64,000 nt of DNA, taken from the NCBI GenBank assembly GCA_016618085.1, contig JABLTG010000049.1:45193-109192 (forward strand), written 5' to 3'. Source of the DNA: Neovahlkampfia damariscottae. Lineage: Eukaryota; Heterolobosea; Selenaionea; Neovahlkampfiida; Neovahlkampfiidae. The position numbers and the translations under genes were made by a program. This document shows positions 11,684 to 23,426 of the stretch, piece by piece. The notes below the pieces were generated by a model. It was not told the DNA's origin. It worked only from the letters and a program-made list of their open reading frames with translations, and ran no database searches. How positions within the stretch are numbered: position 1 is the stretch's first letter; every line of letters starts with the position of its first letter.

Positions 11684-12162
11684 ATGTCAAAAGTAAAAGC
11701 AAGTGATGTTATGCTCCCAATAAAAGATGTTATTGTTGTAAAAGAAGATGACTTGACTCAAAAAGCCTGTGGAGAACTTATTCAAAAGAGAATTGGATCA
11801 GTCCTCGTAAAAAATAAATCTGGAGAATATATTGGAATAATCACAAAAAGTGATGTTGTTGATGCTGTTTGGGTTGGAAAAATGCACCACGAAACCGCAA
11901 CTTACGTCAAAGGTAATTTTCCTCTTTTTTTTGATCTCTTCAAGATATTATGACTTATGGATTAATTGCTGTTCAAGCAGACGATGATATTCAAAAAGTT
12001 ATTGATTTCATGCAAAATTCAAATGTTCATCATGTTGCTGTTAAAGATTTCGAAAAAACAATTGTTGGTTTAATCAGTGCAAGAGATGTTGCTAAATATT
12101 TAATGAAAAATGAAAAAGATGATCAAAGTTTACTTTTCAAAATCTTTGGTGTCAAAAAATAA
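11684..12162 (+). CDS. Two-CBS-domain protein
   Basis: Two exons (11684-11912 and 11945-12162) with a 32-nt intron give 148 aa. An upstream extension of the frame to 11528 is unlikely: the CCAAT box (CATTGGTCAAG near 11647) lies between it and the ATG at 11684. Two CBS motifs fill the protein: residues ~5-65 (VKASDVMLPIKDVIVV, GIITKSDVVDAV) and ~75-138 (GLIAVQADDDIQKVIDFM, GLISARDVAKYL). Paired CBS domains bind adenosyl nucleotides and often regulate partners. There is no fused catalytic domain. The mRNA 3' end carries AATAAA at the stop codon. Confidence 0.9.
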
Positions 12163-12345
12163 AAACCTTGTTAAACTTTAAAAAATGGCTTTTAAACTCC
12201 CATAATATTTAAACATTATATTTTTCACAACAAAAAAATAATTTTCTTTATTAGAAGGGACAATGATGAAAACTTGCGTGATTTTCGTTGATTCGGAATA
12301 ATGATCCGAAATTTATAACATTGTAATCCTGAAAAAAATATTTTT

Positions 12346-12909
12346 TTATTTTTCTGTTAATGTCAACAAAGTTTCTTTGTTTGGAGTGATATGAAACACT
12401 TGAATTGTTTTTCCTGTGAGTTTATATGAGTATTTCCATTGTTCTGAACTTGTTGGTGTCCAAAAAGTTGGTTGTTCATCAGTACCTCGAATTTCATCTT
12501 CAGTTGCATCCCAAACAGCATAACCTAAAACATGCATTAACATCAGGTTATTAGGAGCATAAAAAATACCAAAAGAAACAGATTGATAAGATGAATCTTC
12601 AGTTTGTTCTCGACTAAAAGTGTGAAATGTTCCATCTGAATGTAACAGAGCATTCATTGTTACATTATCTTTTTGATAAGTGAATGTTTTGTCAGTTTTT
12701 TTTGGTTTTGGTAAACCCATGGAGAATGTAGGTAGATTGATAGCTTCAGGTTTTGAAAGTGTATTTGGAGCTTTTGCATAAAAACTTGTATCAATTTTTT
12801 CTTCAACCAATTCCACTTCATCTATAAGATCATTATCAAAAGTTTCCAATTTTGAAAGTGCCTTTGTTACTTCTTTAATTCTTTCAACTGTTTGTTGTCT
12901 ATTTTCCAT
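12346..12909 (-). CDS. Uncharacterised 187-aa protein
   Basis: Single exon, ATG at 12909. The first ~45 residues are helical and charged. The rest alternates short strands with aromatic and polar positions (ALLHSDGTFHTF, SVSFGIFYAPNN, WKYSYKLTGKTIQVF), suggesting a beta-rich, possibly lipocalin-like or barrel domain. It lies only 39 bp downstream of the stop of the vWA gene on the same strand, and I find no CCAAT box before it. It may therefore be co-transcribed with, or use a promoter inside, its neighbour. No family recognised. Confidence 0.65.
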   Translation of the reverse strand: MENRQQTVERIKEVTKALSKLETFDNDLIDEVELVEEKIDTSFYAKAPNTLSKPEAINLPTFSMGLPKPKKTDKTFTYQKDNVTMNALLHSDGTFHTFSREQTEDSSYQSVSFGIFYAPNNLMLMHVLGYAVWDATEDEIRGTDEQPTFWTPTSSEQWKYSYKLTGKTIQVFHITPNKETLLTLTEK

Positions 12910-12948
12910 GTCACTAAAAAAAACTTCAAAAAAAAAAAAAAAAAACTC

Positions 12949-13918
12949 CTACATAATGTATTGTTGTAATGTACGTTTCTTATTTGTAATTGCAATAGTA
13001 CCAAGCATTACATCAATAACTATCCAAAAAAAAAATAAAAAAATAAATTTTCTTCTTTACCAGCTTTTGGGTTTTCAAAGATTATTACATTTTCAGGTCC
13101 AACAAAAGAAGACCATTGTTTGATGTTTTTTGCATCCGCTTCTTTATCAAAATAAGGCATATGAAGATGAAAGACTTTAAATTTTTTTTTCAACTCTGCA
13201 AACATGTCTTTTGTTGGAATGTCTTCTTTTTCAAACATTTCAAATTCATCTTTCAGTCTATCAACTTGTACTGTTTCATAAACACCTTCATCTCCAGTAA
13301 AGAAAATGAATGGTAATTCAGCAGTTCTAATATCACATTTTCTGGCATAGAAATAAGCAGCCAATTCATAAGACTCAATTCCATTTCCACCTCCACCTCC
13401 TTCTAACCATATTTTAGAAATGAGTTCATCAATCTGTTTTCCTTGTCCAAATTCAGTTACTTTCAGTTTTTTCAATGTGAATGGTTTTCAAACCTTGAAG
13501 AGGTGCTTCGTCACTTCTTGCGTCTCCAATACCACAAAATGAAATAGAAGGATCTTTTAAGTATTCTTTTTTTATAATTTCACCATAAAACACTTTGAAA
13601 AAAATTAAAGAATTTTGAGATAACTAACTTGGTAATTTGTCATAAATTACTTTTGCCCAATCACCCATACTTCCAGTAATATCAAGCGCTAAAACTATAG
13701 GATTGGCATGATAACATGTTATTTGTTCATCAGCGTACTGTTTCGGATCACAACTTTTGTGTATAGTTTTTCTTTCAAAAACTTTGTTTGAATTTTGAGA
13801 ATAAAAAGTTGAATTGTTTTTTTGTGATTTTGAAGATGTATTTACAGAGATAACATCTTTAAAATTTAAAGTTGTGATTCATTTTTTTACCTCTGTCATA
13901 ATCAGTTCCTCCACCCAT
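12949..13918 (-). CDS. von Willebrand factor A domain protein
   Basis: Five exons (13918-13891, 13856-13629, 13592-13494, 13459-13061, 13019-12949), with introns of 34, 36, 34 and 41 nt, give 274 aa in exact phase. The intron at 13460-13493 uses a GTTTGA donor. The protein starts MGGGTDYD, then has a polar segment and a vWA domain with a MIDAS-type motif (ALDITGSMGDWAK). It continues through GIGDARSDEAPLQ and LEGGGGGNGIESYELAAY to FIFFTGDEGVY. The Gly-rich loop followed by ESYELAA is typical of small cytosolic vWA proteins of protists and bacteria. vWA domains bind metal and protein partners. A CCAAT box (ATTGGATG near 13948) precedes the start. Confidence 0.85.
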
Positions 13919-14082
13919 TCAATTAGATTTTTCTTATGAGTTTGATTGGATGAAAACTAGATGAATAGAATCATTCCAAATTTCCGATATTTAATATAAA
14001 ATAGTTGGAATTGTTGTTTCTAAAGGATAAATTAGTTGGGGAAAAACAACCAATCAAAAACCATCAAAAAAAAACAATCAAA

Positions 14083-17052
14083 ATGTTGAGACTGACAAAG
14101 AAAGTCAAGAAGTTCACTCTCAAACCAAAGTATGTAAATATTGGTCAATATTCAACCATAATGGGAAACGAAGAAGTTCATGGTCGTTTCGTGTCTTTAG
14201 GTAAAAACTTCAAAAAAAAAAACTAAAAAAAAAAAACAGTCCGTGCTTTTCGATATTATGGTCACTTTGAAGCTTCTCTAGATCCTTTAGATATCAATAA
14301 ACCGGAGTAAATACCAAAAAAAATACTAAAAAAAAAAAGAATTCGAAAAGAACTTCATCCTGGAGTCTATGGTTTCAAAGTTATCAATAATGAAGTTTAT
14401 TTTGATTGTGATGGAGTCATAAGCATGGTAAAAATATCTAAAATTTTTTTCACAAATTTTTTTTAAGGGAGGAAAAAACCCAAAAAGATATGCAAATTTA
14501 ATGGAGATTTTAGAACATTTAAGAAATGTTTATTGTGGAAATGTAGGTTCAATGTTCATGCATTTAGTAATTTATTTCATTAAATTAAACTGATTAGGAC
14601 ACTAGAGAACAGAATTGGATTGCAAATGAATTAGAATCATCTATTCATTCTTCAATGTTACCAACAGAAGAAAAGGAAGCTTATTTTTTAAAGTTACTTC
14701 AAGAATCAGAAATTTTTGATAATTTTTTAGCTAAAAAATTCCCACAAGTCAAAAGATATGGATTGGAAGGATCAGAATCAATGATGATTGCTATTGATAG
14801 TTTATTTGAAACTATTTCAAAATCAAAAATAGAAACATTGGTTATTGGAATGCCTCACAGAGGAAGACTTAATTTTTTGAATGGGATTTTAGGATTCCCA
14901 CCTCGTGCTATGTTTCATAAGATTAAAGGAAATTCAGAATTTCCAGAAGGAATTCACGGTTCTGGTGATGTTTTAAGTCACTTAGGAATATCAACTATTC
15001 TACCTCAATATGGAAATTTGAAGATTTCTCTATTAAATAATCCATCTCATTTAGAAGCTGTAAATCCGGTTGCTATGGGAAAAACAAAAGCTAAACTTAA
15101 AGAAGGACAAAAAGCATCTTGTTTTTTGATTCATGGTGATACTGCTTTTACTGGACAAGGAATAGTTTCAGAATCATTAGGTTTAGCAAATTTACCACAT
15201 TTTAAAACAGATGGTACAATCCATATGATTTTAAGTAACTTTAAAAAATCTATTCATTTTTGATTAGACAATCAACTTGGTTTTACTACACCTTCCAAAC
15301 ATGCAAGATCATCAAGATACAGTGCTGATGTTGGAAAAATGATTGGAACACCAATTTTCATTGTAAATGGTGAAAATTTAACAGATGTTGAAAGAATTAT
15401 GAAAATTGCAGTGAGATATAAATTAAAATTTAAAAAAGATGTTATTGTTGAAATCATGAATTACAGAAAACATGTAAGATTAATTTTCATTTTTCATTTT
15501 TAAATTAGGGTCATAATGAATTAGATGAACCTTCATTCACTCAACCATTCATGTATAAAGTGATTAGATCAAAAGAATCAATTGCTCAAAAAACTAAAAG
15601 AGATTTAATCGTAAGTAAGAATATATTTAACAAAAAAATTGATCAGGATAGAGGTATTGTAACAGAAAAAGATTATCAAATATTTCATGATGCAGTAAAT
15701 AAAAAACTTGAAGATGAATTCAAAGAATCAAATGATTATCTCCCTGGTCAAGTATTCTTTCAAGGAAAATGGAAAGATATTCAATTTTCAGGTTTTAATG
15801 TCTCTCATAATCCTGATACTGGATACTCAGTTTCAAAACTTGAAGAAATAGGTTTACAATCTGTTAGTTATCCAAAACACTTTGAAATTCATGAGAGATT
15901 ATTAAAATATCACATTTCAACAAGAAGAAAAATGATTGAAGAAGGAAATCCTGTGGATTGGGCAACTGCAGAAGCAATGGCAATTGGAACTTTAATCGTT
16001 GATGGAATTGATGTTAGACTTTGTGGACAAGATGTTGGTCGTGGAACTTTTTCCCAAAGACATTTAAGACTTTCAAATCAACAAACAGATGAAAAATATG
16101 AACCATTATCAGATATCAAAGGAAGAAAAGGAGAACTTGAAATTGTACCATCTCCACTTTCAGAATTAGCTGTTTTAGGATTTGAATATGGATATACTAT
16201 TGACAATCCAAAGAATTTATCAATTTGGGAAGGTAAGATTCTTTTTTTTTTTGATCAATATTTTCAGCTCAATTTGGTGATTTTTCATTGAATGCTATGG
16301 CAATTATTGATCAATTTATTACATGTGGAGAAGATAAATGGGCTATTCAATCTTCATTAGTAATGTTATTACCTCATGGTTTTGATGGAGCTGGTCCTGA
16401 ACATAGTTCTGCTAGAATTGAAAGATATCTTCAATTATGTGATGGTGAAATCAACTCAGAAGAAGAAGAACAAAAAAATTGTAATATGTTTGTTGTTAAT
16501 TGCACCACACCTGCGAATTATTTTCATGTTTTAAGACGTCAAATGGTTAATAATTATAGAAAACCTTTGATTGTCTTTTCACCAAAAACACTCCTTCGTC
16601 ATTCAAAAGCAGTTTCCCCATTATCAGATTTTTCAGAAGGAACTCAATTTCAACCAATTTTGACTGAAGAAAATAATTCTTCTGGAATTGATCAAATTCT
16701 AATTTGTAGTGGAAAATTATATTATGAATTGACAGAAGAAAGAAAAAAGAAAAATCTTGAACATTCAACAACTATTATCAGAATTGAACAATTTAGTCCA
16801 TTTCCATATAAACAATTGAAAGAAGAATTATCAAAATATCAAAATGCAAAAGTGATCAAATATGTTCAAGAAGAACCTGAAAATATGGGTGGTTATATTT
16901 ATGTTAAAACAAGATTTGAAAGATTTGAAAATGAATTTGGAATGAAATTAAAGTATGCAGGAAGAAAACCATTGTCATCACCTGCTGTTGGTATTTCTAA
17001 AGTACATAAAAAAGAACTTGCAAAATTATATGAAGATGCATTCACTTTTTGA
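14083..17052 (+). CDS. DHTKD1: 2-oxoadipate dehydrogenase E1 (DHTKD1-like, 2-oxoglutarate dehydrogenase E1 family)
   Basis: Nine exons: 14083-14200, 14240-14306, 14340-14427, 14468-14566, 14598-15234, 15268-15473, 15509-15610, 15647-16232, 16268-17052. They give 895 aa in exact phase. The basic start (MLRLTKKVKKF) fits a mitochondrial targeting peptide. Thiamine-diphosphate enzyme motifs include RYGLEGSESMM, GMPHRGRLNFLNG, SGDVLSHLG, FTGQGIVSESL, GHNELDEPSFTQP, SGFNV, GQDVGRGTFSQRH and LPHGFDGAGPEHSSARIER. Length and several blocks (VDWATAEAMAIGTL, FGDFSLNAMAIIDQFI, VGISKVH) are closer to DHTKD1 than to the longer OGDH. The reaction is oxidative decarboxylation of 2-oxoadipate in lysine/tryptophan breakdown. 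The 36-nt intron 15611-15646 has no in-frame stop, so retention would add 12 residues. The carrier for this substrate is at 39262-40285. Confidence 0.93.
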
Positions 17053-17101
17053 TGAAATAAATTTCTCCACATTTTTGATTTGGTTTATTCTTATTGGTCA
17101 A

Positions 17102-17760
17102 ATGAATTTTTTGGTTGTGTTGGTTCTGTTGTTTGTTCAACACTGTTTCTCACAGTATGTTATCGAAGAAAACTATTTGAATGAAATAAAATGTCAACAA
17201 CAACCAATCATGGGAAGAGCAGTAAAAAATTAAAATTAAAATAATAGTACGAATCAGGACGTTGTTTTAGAGACTATGGTAACTTTCATAAATCTGTATC
17301 ATGTAATTCTACTCATGTTACATACCACAATGAATGTGATAGTAACTGCCAGAACTGTCTTGGAGTTGTTTCAAAAATCAGAGGTTCTTGTGCTCCTGGT
17401 CATAATAATCCAGCTGCTGGGTTTTCAGAAAAATATAAATGCTCTAGACAATTACCACATATAGCTCAAAAAGGTTTTCTTTTTAAATCCTTTTCCAATT
17501 CAAGATGTCAAGGGCTAAACAAACCAGTGATTTTTGTTCAAGATGATTATTGTTACTCTCAAAGTCAAAATGAAGTGAAAGATAATTTCAAAAGTATTAC
17601 TTTTGGATCTGTCAGAATGTTTTGGAATCGCGAAAAAAGAGTTGCAAGTTTTATGTTTTTTAGTGGTGTGAAGTGTCAAGGAAATTTGAAAAGAACTATT
17701 GAAGTTTCACCTAGAAAATGTACTCCACTTGATGACTATTATATTATTGTTGGAAAATAA
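17102..17760 (+). CDS. Secreted cysteine-rich protein
   Basis: Two exons (17102-17221 and 17248-17760) with a 26-nt intron, the shortest in the window, give 210 aa. An N-terminal signal peptide (MNFLVVLVLLFVQHCFS) precedes a mature region with about 13 cysteines, including CNSTHVTYHNECDSNCQNC. The lack of other hydrophobic stretches suggests secretion. Disulfide-rich and Gly/Asn-containing, it resembles extracellular or cyst-wall-type proteins only in a general way. The CCAAT box (TTATTGGTCA) ends about 5 nt before the ATG, among the closest seen. It starts 50 bp after the stop of the dehydrogenase gene. Confidence 0.8.
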
Positions 17761-17822
17761 TTCCAAATAAACAATTTTTTTTTTCCTCTTGATCTCTTCT
17801 TGTTCTCAAAAACACAAGTTCA

Positions 17823-18124
17823 AAAGTGGTATTGATTTGATGGAACTTTAAAAGAACATCCTTTTTTGAATTCCCATGGATCTTATGTGAACTTTTATGC
17901 GTTAAAATCGATTTTTGAAAGAAAAATTTATGAATTATTTTCAAGCTTTTTCTGAAGGTTTGGATGAAGAGCTCTTTTTAATTCTGAGAATATCAAATTT
18001 GAAATCCAAGAATTCTTCAACTGATTTGATAATTATTGTATTATTTTCATTTTCGTCGATGGACTTGTTCATTTGGAAAACAGATTTTTTGTTTTCGCCA
18101 AATTGTTGATTGGTTTATCAAATT
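17823..18124 (-). pseudogene. Inverted-repeat arm B: internally deleted copy of the tail-anchored-protein gene
   Basis: The complement of this segment matches 25537-25832 closely over about 300 bp, including the CCAAT promoter (TTGATTGGTTTATC near 18105) and the first codons (MNKSIDENENNTIII). The intron donor of the intact copy is lost here (TCGTAA there, TCATAA here) and the frame is broken after SEKA. Beyond 17823 the sequence jumps to material resembling 26391-26425 of the other locus (TTCTTG..AACAAGAAG). This copy therefore lost about 550 internal bases. It is an inverted, decayed duplicate about 7.5 kb from the fuller copy. Confidence 0.85.
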
Positions 18125-18521
18125 CACCAATAAAACTTTGGTATTTTAATCAAAATCTGGATTAAGGCTACATGAAGAGTTTGAAGCAAAAAAAAACCTG
18201 ACCTAAAGCTGTTGCAATTGAAAAAATAATTATTTTTTATCCCTTTTCTTTGTTTGAAACTCGAAAAAATGCAAAAATAATATTTATGATTACAAACAAT
18301 CATCTTAAGCTACAGATTTATCTTGAAAGTGTATTACACAAATAATTTGGTATTATCCACAAATTTATGAAAAGAGAATTGTTATGGTTTTTTTGAAGGT
18401 ACACCTGTGAAAAACTGGCCTCATGGAACTGGTAAAAACCCTTATTTTGAGTTCTTGCAATTTTATTTTCTGGATCAACTAATTGGATTGGTCAATTTGA
18501 ATACTTGAAGTTGAAGAAACA
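18125..18521. other. Intergenic spacer with a remnant of a collagen-like coding sequence
   Basis: No complete gene. Around 18399-18435 the plus strand reads GTPVKNWPHGTG, resembling the Gly-rich repeats of the gene that starts at 18522. It is flanked by stops, so it is probably a leftover of a duplicated first exon. The promoter of the downstream gene (AATTGGATTGGTCAATTT near 18481-18498) ends this spacer. Confidence 0.5.
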
Positions 18522-21500
18522 ATGAAAACTGATTGTGTAATTTCTTTCAACGGTAAAATTGGTAAACCAGGAATCAATGGAACTCATGGAAATGACCAAC
18601 AAAAAGCACAAGATGGTTTGAAAAAATAACCTTAAAATTTTCTGCAGGAGCATCTGGTGGGTTTCTTAAAAATGGACAAAACGGTTCTCATGGATCACAT
18701 GCAACTGACGGAAGTTCTGGTACACATGCTTATGATGGTACTGATGCTCAAAATATACTCGCTTTTGTTTCAGGTTCACCTCAGAATTTAACTTGTTCAG
18801 TAAATGGAGAAAATTTGAGTTTCTCTCTTTCTGAAGGTCAATTTCTAAAAATTGAAGGTATTTAGATTATATTTAATTATTTTAGCAAGAGGAGGTGATG
18901 GTGGTGTCGGTGGAAATGGAGGAAATGGTGGAAAAGGTGGTGATGGTGGAAAGTAAAAAAAATTAAATTTCTTTAAAATTGTGTTTAGCGGTGGAAATGG
19001 AACAAATGGTATCCAAAATTCACCAGAAGCAGGTTTTGGAGGTATAGGTGGTAATGGTGGAAATGGTGGTGATGGAGGTGACGGAGGACAGTAAAAACAA
19101 AATAAAAAATTAATAAATAATGTAGTGGTGGAAATGGTGGAAAGTAGGCATTTTTTTTTAGCATCTAACATTTAAAAAAGTGGTGGAAATATCATAATTC
19201 AAACAAACGACGCAAAACTTCTTGCACTTATTTCAACATCGGTCGAAGGCGGAAAAGCAGGTGAAGGAGGAACAGCTGGAAGAGCAGGTTTTAATGGAAA
19301 AGCAGGTGAAGGTGGTGAAGGTGGAAAACCATTCAAATCAAAAATAAAATTACCAAATGGAGCTAATGGTGAATCTGGGACACCTGGTCACAATGGTAAA
19401 TTAGGAAAAACAGGTCAAGATGGAAAAAATGGTAAAAAAGGATCTGTTACATTTCAAGTTTATGACAAAAATGGAAAATTACTTGAAAAGTCATCAGATC
19501 TTTATACAATTCATATTGAATCATTTGATATCAAACCAGTGATTGATGATGGTATTTTTGAACCAGAGGAAGAAATTGAATTGACAAATTTCTTGATTAC
19601 AAACAAAGGTGGATTGACATTGCCTGATGGTGCATTTGTTAAAATAGAATCAAAAGAAATAGTCTCTGGAGATGGATTTTTCATCTCTAAACTGGCTCCA
19701 GGTAATTTTATTTTCATTTTTAATGTCAAGGTGATTCAATTGTTTTTCCAGATATTATCAAAGGAGTATTTAAAAATTTCACAAATGAAAAACTTGAAAA
19801 ACCATTTCGTCAAATTTCAAAAATTAATTGTGAAACTAAATTGCTTTCAGTCCCTTTTTCTTCACATTTAAAAGAGATTAAACTTCAATATCCTTTGAAA
19901 ATTGATTCAACCTTTTCAGCAAATCAAATGAAACATGGAGATAAATTCAAAATTAGAATTGATTTGAAAAATATTTCAACAATAGACTATGGATTCCAAA
20001 ACAATGAATTTTTTGATGTTTCTTATAAATTATCATTATTTGGAGATTTACATTTTCAACAAGGCATTAGTAAAGAGAAAATCCAGACAGTTTCATCAAT
20101 CTTTTCTGGTTCTTCATTCATCATTGAAGAAGATATACTGATGGGTTATGAATCAAAATACTTTGAAGAATCAGTAACTCCAATATAAATTCTCATTTTT
20201 TTCAACAGCATTGGATGATTGAATTATATTTAAGAAACAAACTTATTCAATCAAAAGTCTCACCAATTCAATGTGTTCCTTATTTTGATCCAAATGATAA
20301 TGCTGATGTTTTGATGTTTACAAATAGACAAATGACAAAAAATGATTTCAATGCTTATGATTTCATTTTCAAAGGTCTTGGAGTGACTGCAAGTTATTGG
20401 GATGTGGATTACAATGAAGGTATATCATATATTGGTGAAACTGAAAATCGTCATAAAAACAGTTGGATTGATCTCTTCAAAGGAAAATCAATCATTTTAA
20501 ATACTGATTTTGAAGATTTTTATAAAATGAATCCTGGACATTTATATACTCATTTTGATCAAAAAAATTCAATGGATACATCTGGGTTAATAATATTAGG
20601 TTGTGATAAACCAAATGATATTATTTCTCATTCTTTTAAATCTGCTGAAGTTATTGAGAAAATTGATGAAAAAAAATTCACTGATTCTTACACTTTCAGT
20701 AGTCCAACTATTTCTCATATGAAGAAAAAATGTGAAGTATTGCAATATGAATATTGTAAAAAAGATAATTTATACAAATACAAAGTCAAAGGGGAATTTA
20801 AACCATATCAAGTTGGTGAAAAAAGTTTTTTTGGATCGTATACTTATTGCTTTGGAAATTGTTATGTTTATCGTTTACCAATTCCAGTAACTGATTGTTT
20901 CATCACACTCACAGAACAAAACATTTATGTTCCAATTTCAGATAATGTTTCTATTGCTACAGATAGTACATTATTCAAAATTATATTTAGCATTTTGATG
21001 TCATTTTCATTCAAAAAGCAATTGGAATTGTTGACAAAAGATTTTGAAAATCATCCGTATTGATTATTTTTTTTTAATCATTTTTTATAGTTGGGTATTT
21101 TTTCATCCTGAGAGTATCAAAAAGAAGACAAATCTGAGATCTGTGATTATTGATGCAATTTATTTTCATTTATTGAAACATTATTCATTTTCAAAATTGG
21201 AGACTATAACCGAATTAATTAAAACATTTCATGAAGATGTGAAATTATTTGAATCAGATGGTTAGAAACTTTTACCAATTCTAAAAAACAAACAGTTATT
21301 TATGCATTGACTTCAGTTATGTATAAAATGCAAAGATATGTCACACCAACAGTTTGGATTTTTGGTGATAAATATGAATATTATGCAATGGAAGAGATTA
21401 TCAATAAATTCAAAAAGAAAGTTCTTGAAAAAGCTGTAGAGTTGGATAGACTATCGTATGAATTGGAAACTAAAATGACAGAAGCAGAAAAAGAAGAAGA

Positions 21501-21546
21501 TGTACTCAAATTGGATCCAAAATTAATCAAATTTATTTTGGAATAA
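18522..21546 (+). CDS. Glycine-rich collagen-like protein with large C-terminal globular region
   Basis: Ten exons with introns at 18616-18647, 18858-18885, 18953-18988, 19091-19125, 19144-19180, 19702-19751, 20174-20208, 21057-21090 and 21261-21295 give 900 aa in exact phase. The N-terminal ~280 residues contain irregular Gly-X-Y and Gly-Gly-X runs (GKIGKPGINGTHG, GGNGGNGGKGGDGG, GTPGHNGKLGKTGQDG). The short introns fall between these blocks, always inside a Gly-flanking codon. The remaining ~600 residues are a mixed alpha/beta region (VIDDGIFEPEEEIELTNF looks like a CARDB/beta-sandwich strand set). No signal peptide is visible, so the protein may be cytosolic. A CCAAT box lies about 25-40 nt upstream. 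The family resembles collagen-like proteins of other protists, function unknown. Confidence 0.8.
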
Positions 21547-21555
21547 AGAATAGAT

Positions 21556-23299
21556 TTATTGTAAAGTGGCTATTTTTTCTTTTTTATTCATTGGAGGTTC
21601 TTCTTGATGATTGATTTCTTTGGAATCAGTTTTTGAAATTCTTGGTGAAGTTATTTGAATTTCATTCATTTCTTTGATATCTTGTTCAATCAATTCAACA
21701 TATTTCATGAATTTCAATGATTTTTTTGATCCTTCTTCTTCAATTGCTTTTGATTCAAATTTTTGTTTCATTTCATTCAATGTATCCAAAAAACCTTTTT
21801 GTTAAAAATTAAATAGAAATATTGACTCACTTTGATTTCTTCTCTTCATTTTTAATTTCAATAATTTAAGTCCTAAATTCAAATCTTCTTTGTATTTCAT
21901 CAAATTTTTGTCATTTAGATTTTCAGTTTCTTTAATTTCAAATTCTAAAATAGATTTTGATCCTTTAATCTCTTCAAATGGAATTACAATATATTCTTCA
22001 ACTTTTATAATTTCAGTTTTATCTTCTAAATTTAATGCTTTTAATTCTTTTTCTAATTCATCTTCGTCAAATTTATCTTCAACTAAACTATATTCCATTG
22101 CATGTTGAATTTCATCATAATCTGATAATGCATCAGCAGCAGAATTGATAATATTATCAACGTTCATATCAGTTAATTTTGAGGTCAATGTCTTTAAAGT
22201 TTCAGCTCCATTTTTCAAAACTTTATGTATTTCCATGTTCGTTTGTGATGAATCGATAGCAGATAAAATTTGAATCAAATTAAAATGTGAAATATTTCTT
22301 TTGGAGAGAATTTCTTCTAACAAATGAATTTTTTTCAAAATCCATTTGGATTTATTTGGATTTCTTACATTTTCCTTAATTTCATCTTTCAAACTATGTG
22401 TTGTGTTATTTTTTTATTTTTTTTTACGTTTTTATTTCATTTTCCAATTTGTTGATTTGGTTTTCAACTTTAAAAAGAGTTCGTTTTAAATGAAGTATAT
22501 TAATATCTGTATCTGATGTTTCAACTTCTAATTCTTCATTTCCACTGAGTTTCAACCCTTCCTTTTGGAAAATGTTAAAAAATAAAATTTTCACATACAA
22601 TATTTTCATTAGATAATTTAACCATTCTAGCATATTTACAATTGGTGTGTATATAATTCAAAAGTATTTTAATCTCCATTTGATTATAACCAGTAAAAAA
22701 TTCTTTCAATTGAAAAGGTGTAATGAATAAATCTGATGAATTATGAACATTCGTGTTGAATTTTTTCATGAACATTTCAGTTTTTTCTTTCACTATTGAC
22801 ATCACAACAAAATTTGTTTCATCAGAAAAGTTTTCTGTTTGAACATTTTCATAATTCCAAAAATAAGAAGTTGATGCAATAAAAACAGTATTTAGCAACC
22901 AACTTCCAAAAGATTGTCGCTGACTTTCATTGAATATATTCAAAAATTCAGTGTACTCAATGATTTCATTCTTTTTTTGCATTTCATTCTTTAAATTAGT
23001 TTTTTTTTTTTTCAAACCAAAACTGTTTTCCAACCAAGAGGTGAATTTGTTTTATTTGAATTTCTTTCTTTTCTACAAATATATTGTTTTATTTTTGAGA
23101 TTGAAATACAAAATTTGTCTTCAAATTTCGCAGATTCTAAAATAACTCTGCTCCAAAATTTCAGTTTCTTATCCCAGTCTTCTGGATTTACAGATCTGTT
23201 GAATTTGAAGTTTTGCATTAAATAAGACATAACTTTATCATCATTCCATTCTGGAAGCACTTTTGTCAACTGCTCATCCAAATTCAAACTTGAAGTCAT
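21556..23299 (-). CDS. CHMP7: CHMP7-like ESCRT-III protein
   Basis: Five exons (23299-23018, 22988-22599, 22561-22428, 22393-21831, 21794-21556), introns 29, 37, 34 and 36 nt, give 535 aa in exact phase. The N-terminus (LPEWNDDKVMSYLMQNFKF, then NPEDWDKKLKFW) matches the winged-helix half of CHMP7. The C-terminal half is a SNF7-type helical domain (KSKWILKKIHLLEEILSK through the acidic EDKFDEDELEKEL). CHMP7 recruits ESCRT-III to the nuclear envelope and to endosomes. At 535 aa it is longer than the human protein because of added acidic linkers. The first intron uses a GTTTGA donor. The CCAAT box is about 8 nt before the ATG. The gene converges on the Gly-rich gene with 9 bp between stop codons. 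Confidence 0.85.
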
Positions 23300-23426
23300 T
23301 TTAATTGGTTGAATTATGCTGAGGAAAGGATATTGGAATTTTTATTTCTTTTTTCTTGAAAAATTCAAGTATTAAATTCAATAATTTTGGCTTGAAATGT
23401 GATTGGTCTGACCTCCAACGGTGAAA

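Noticed and set aside
15235-15267. Stop after SIHF as the end of the dehydrogenase
   Set aside because: A 33-nt intron restores the conserved NNQLGFTT-type sequence and exact phase.
18845-19171. Pro-rich minus-strand ORF (PPFPPFPP type)
   Set aside because: Antisense of the glycine-rich exons and introns on the plus strand.
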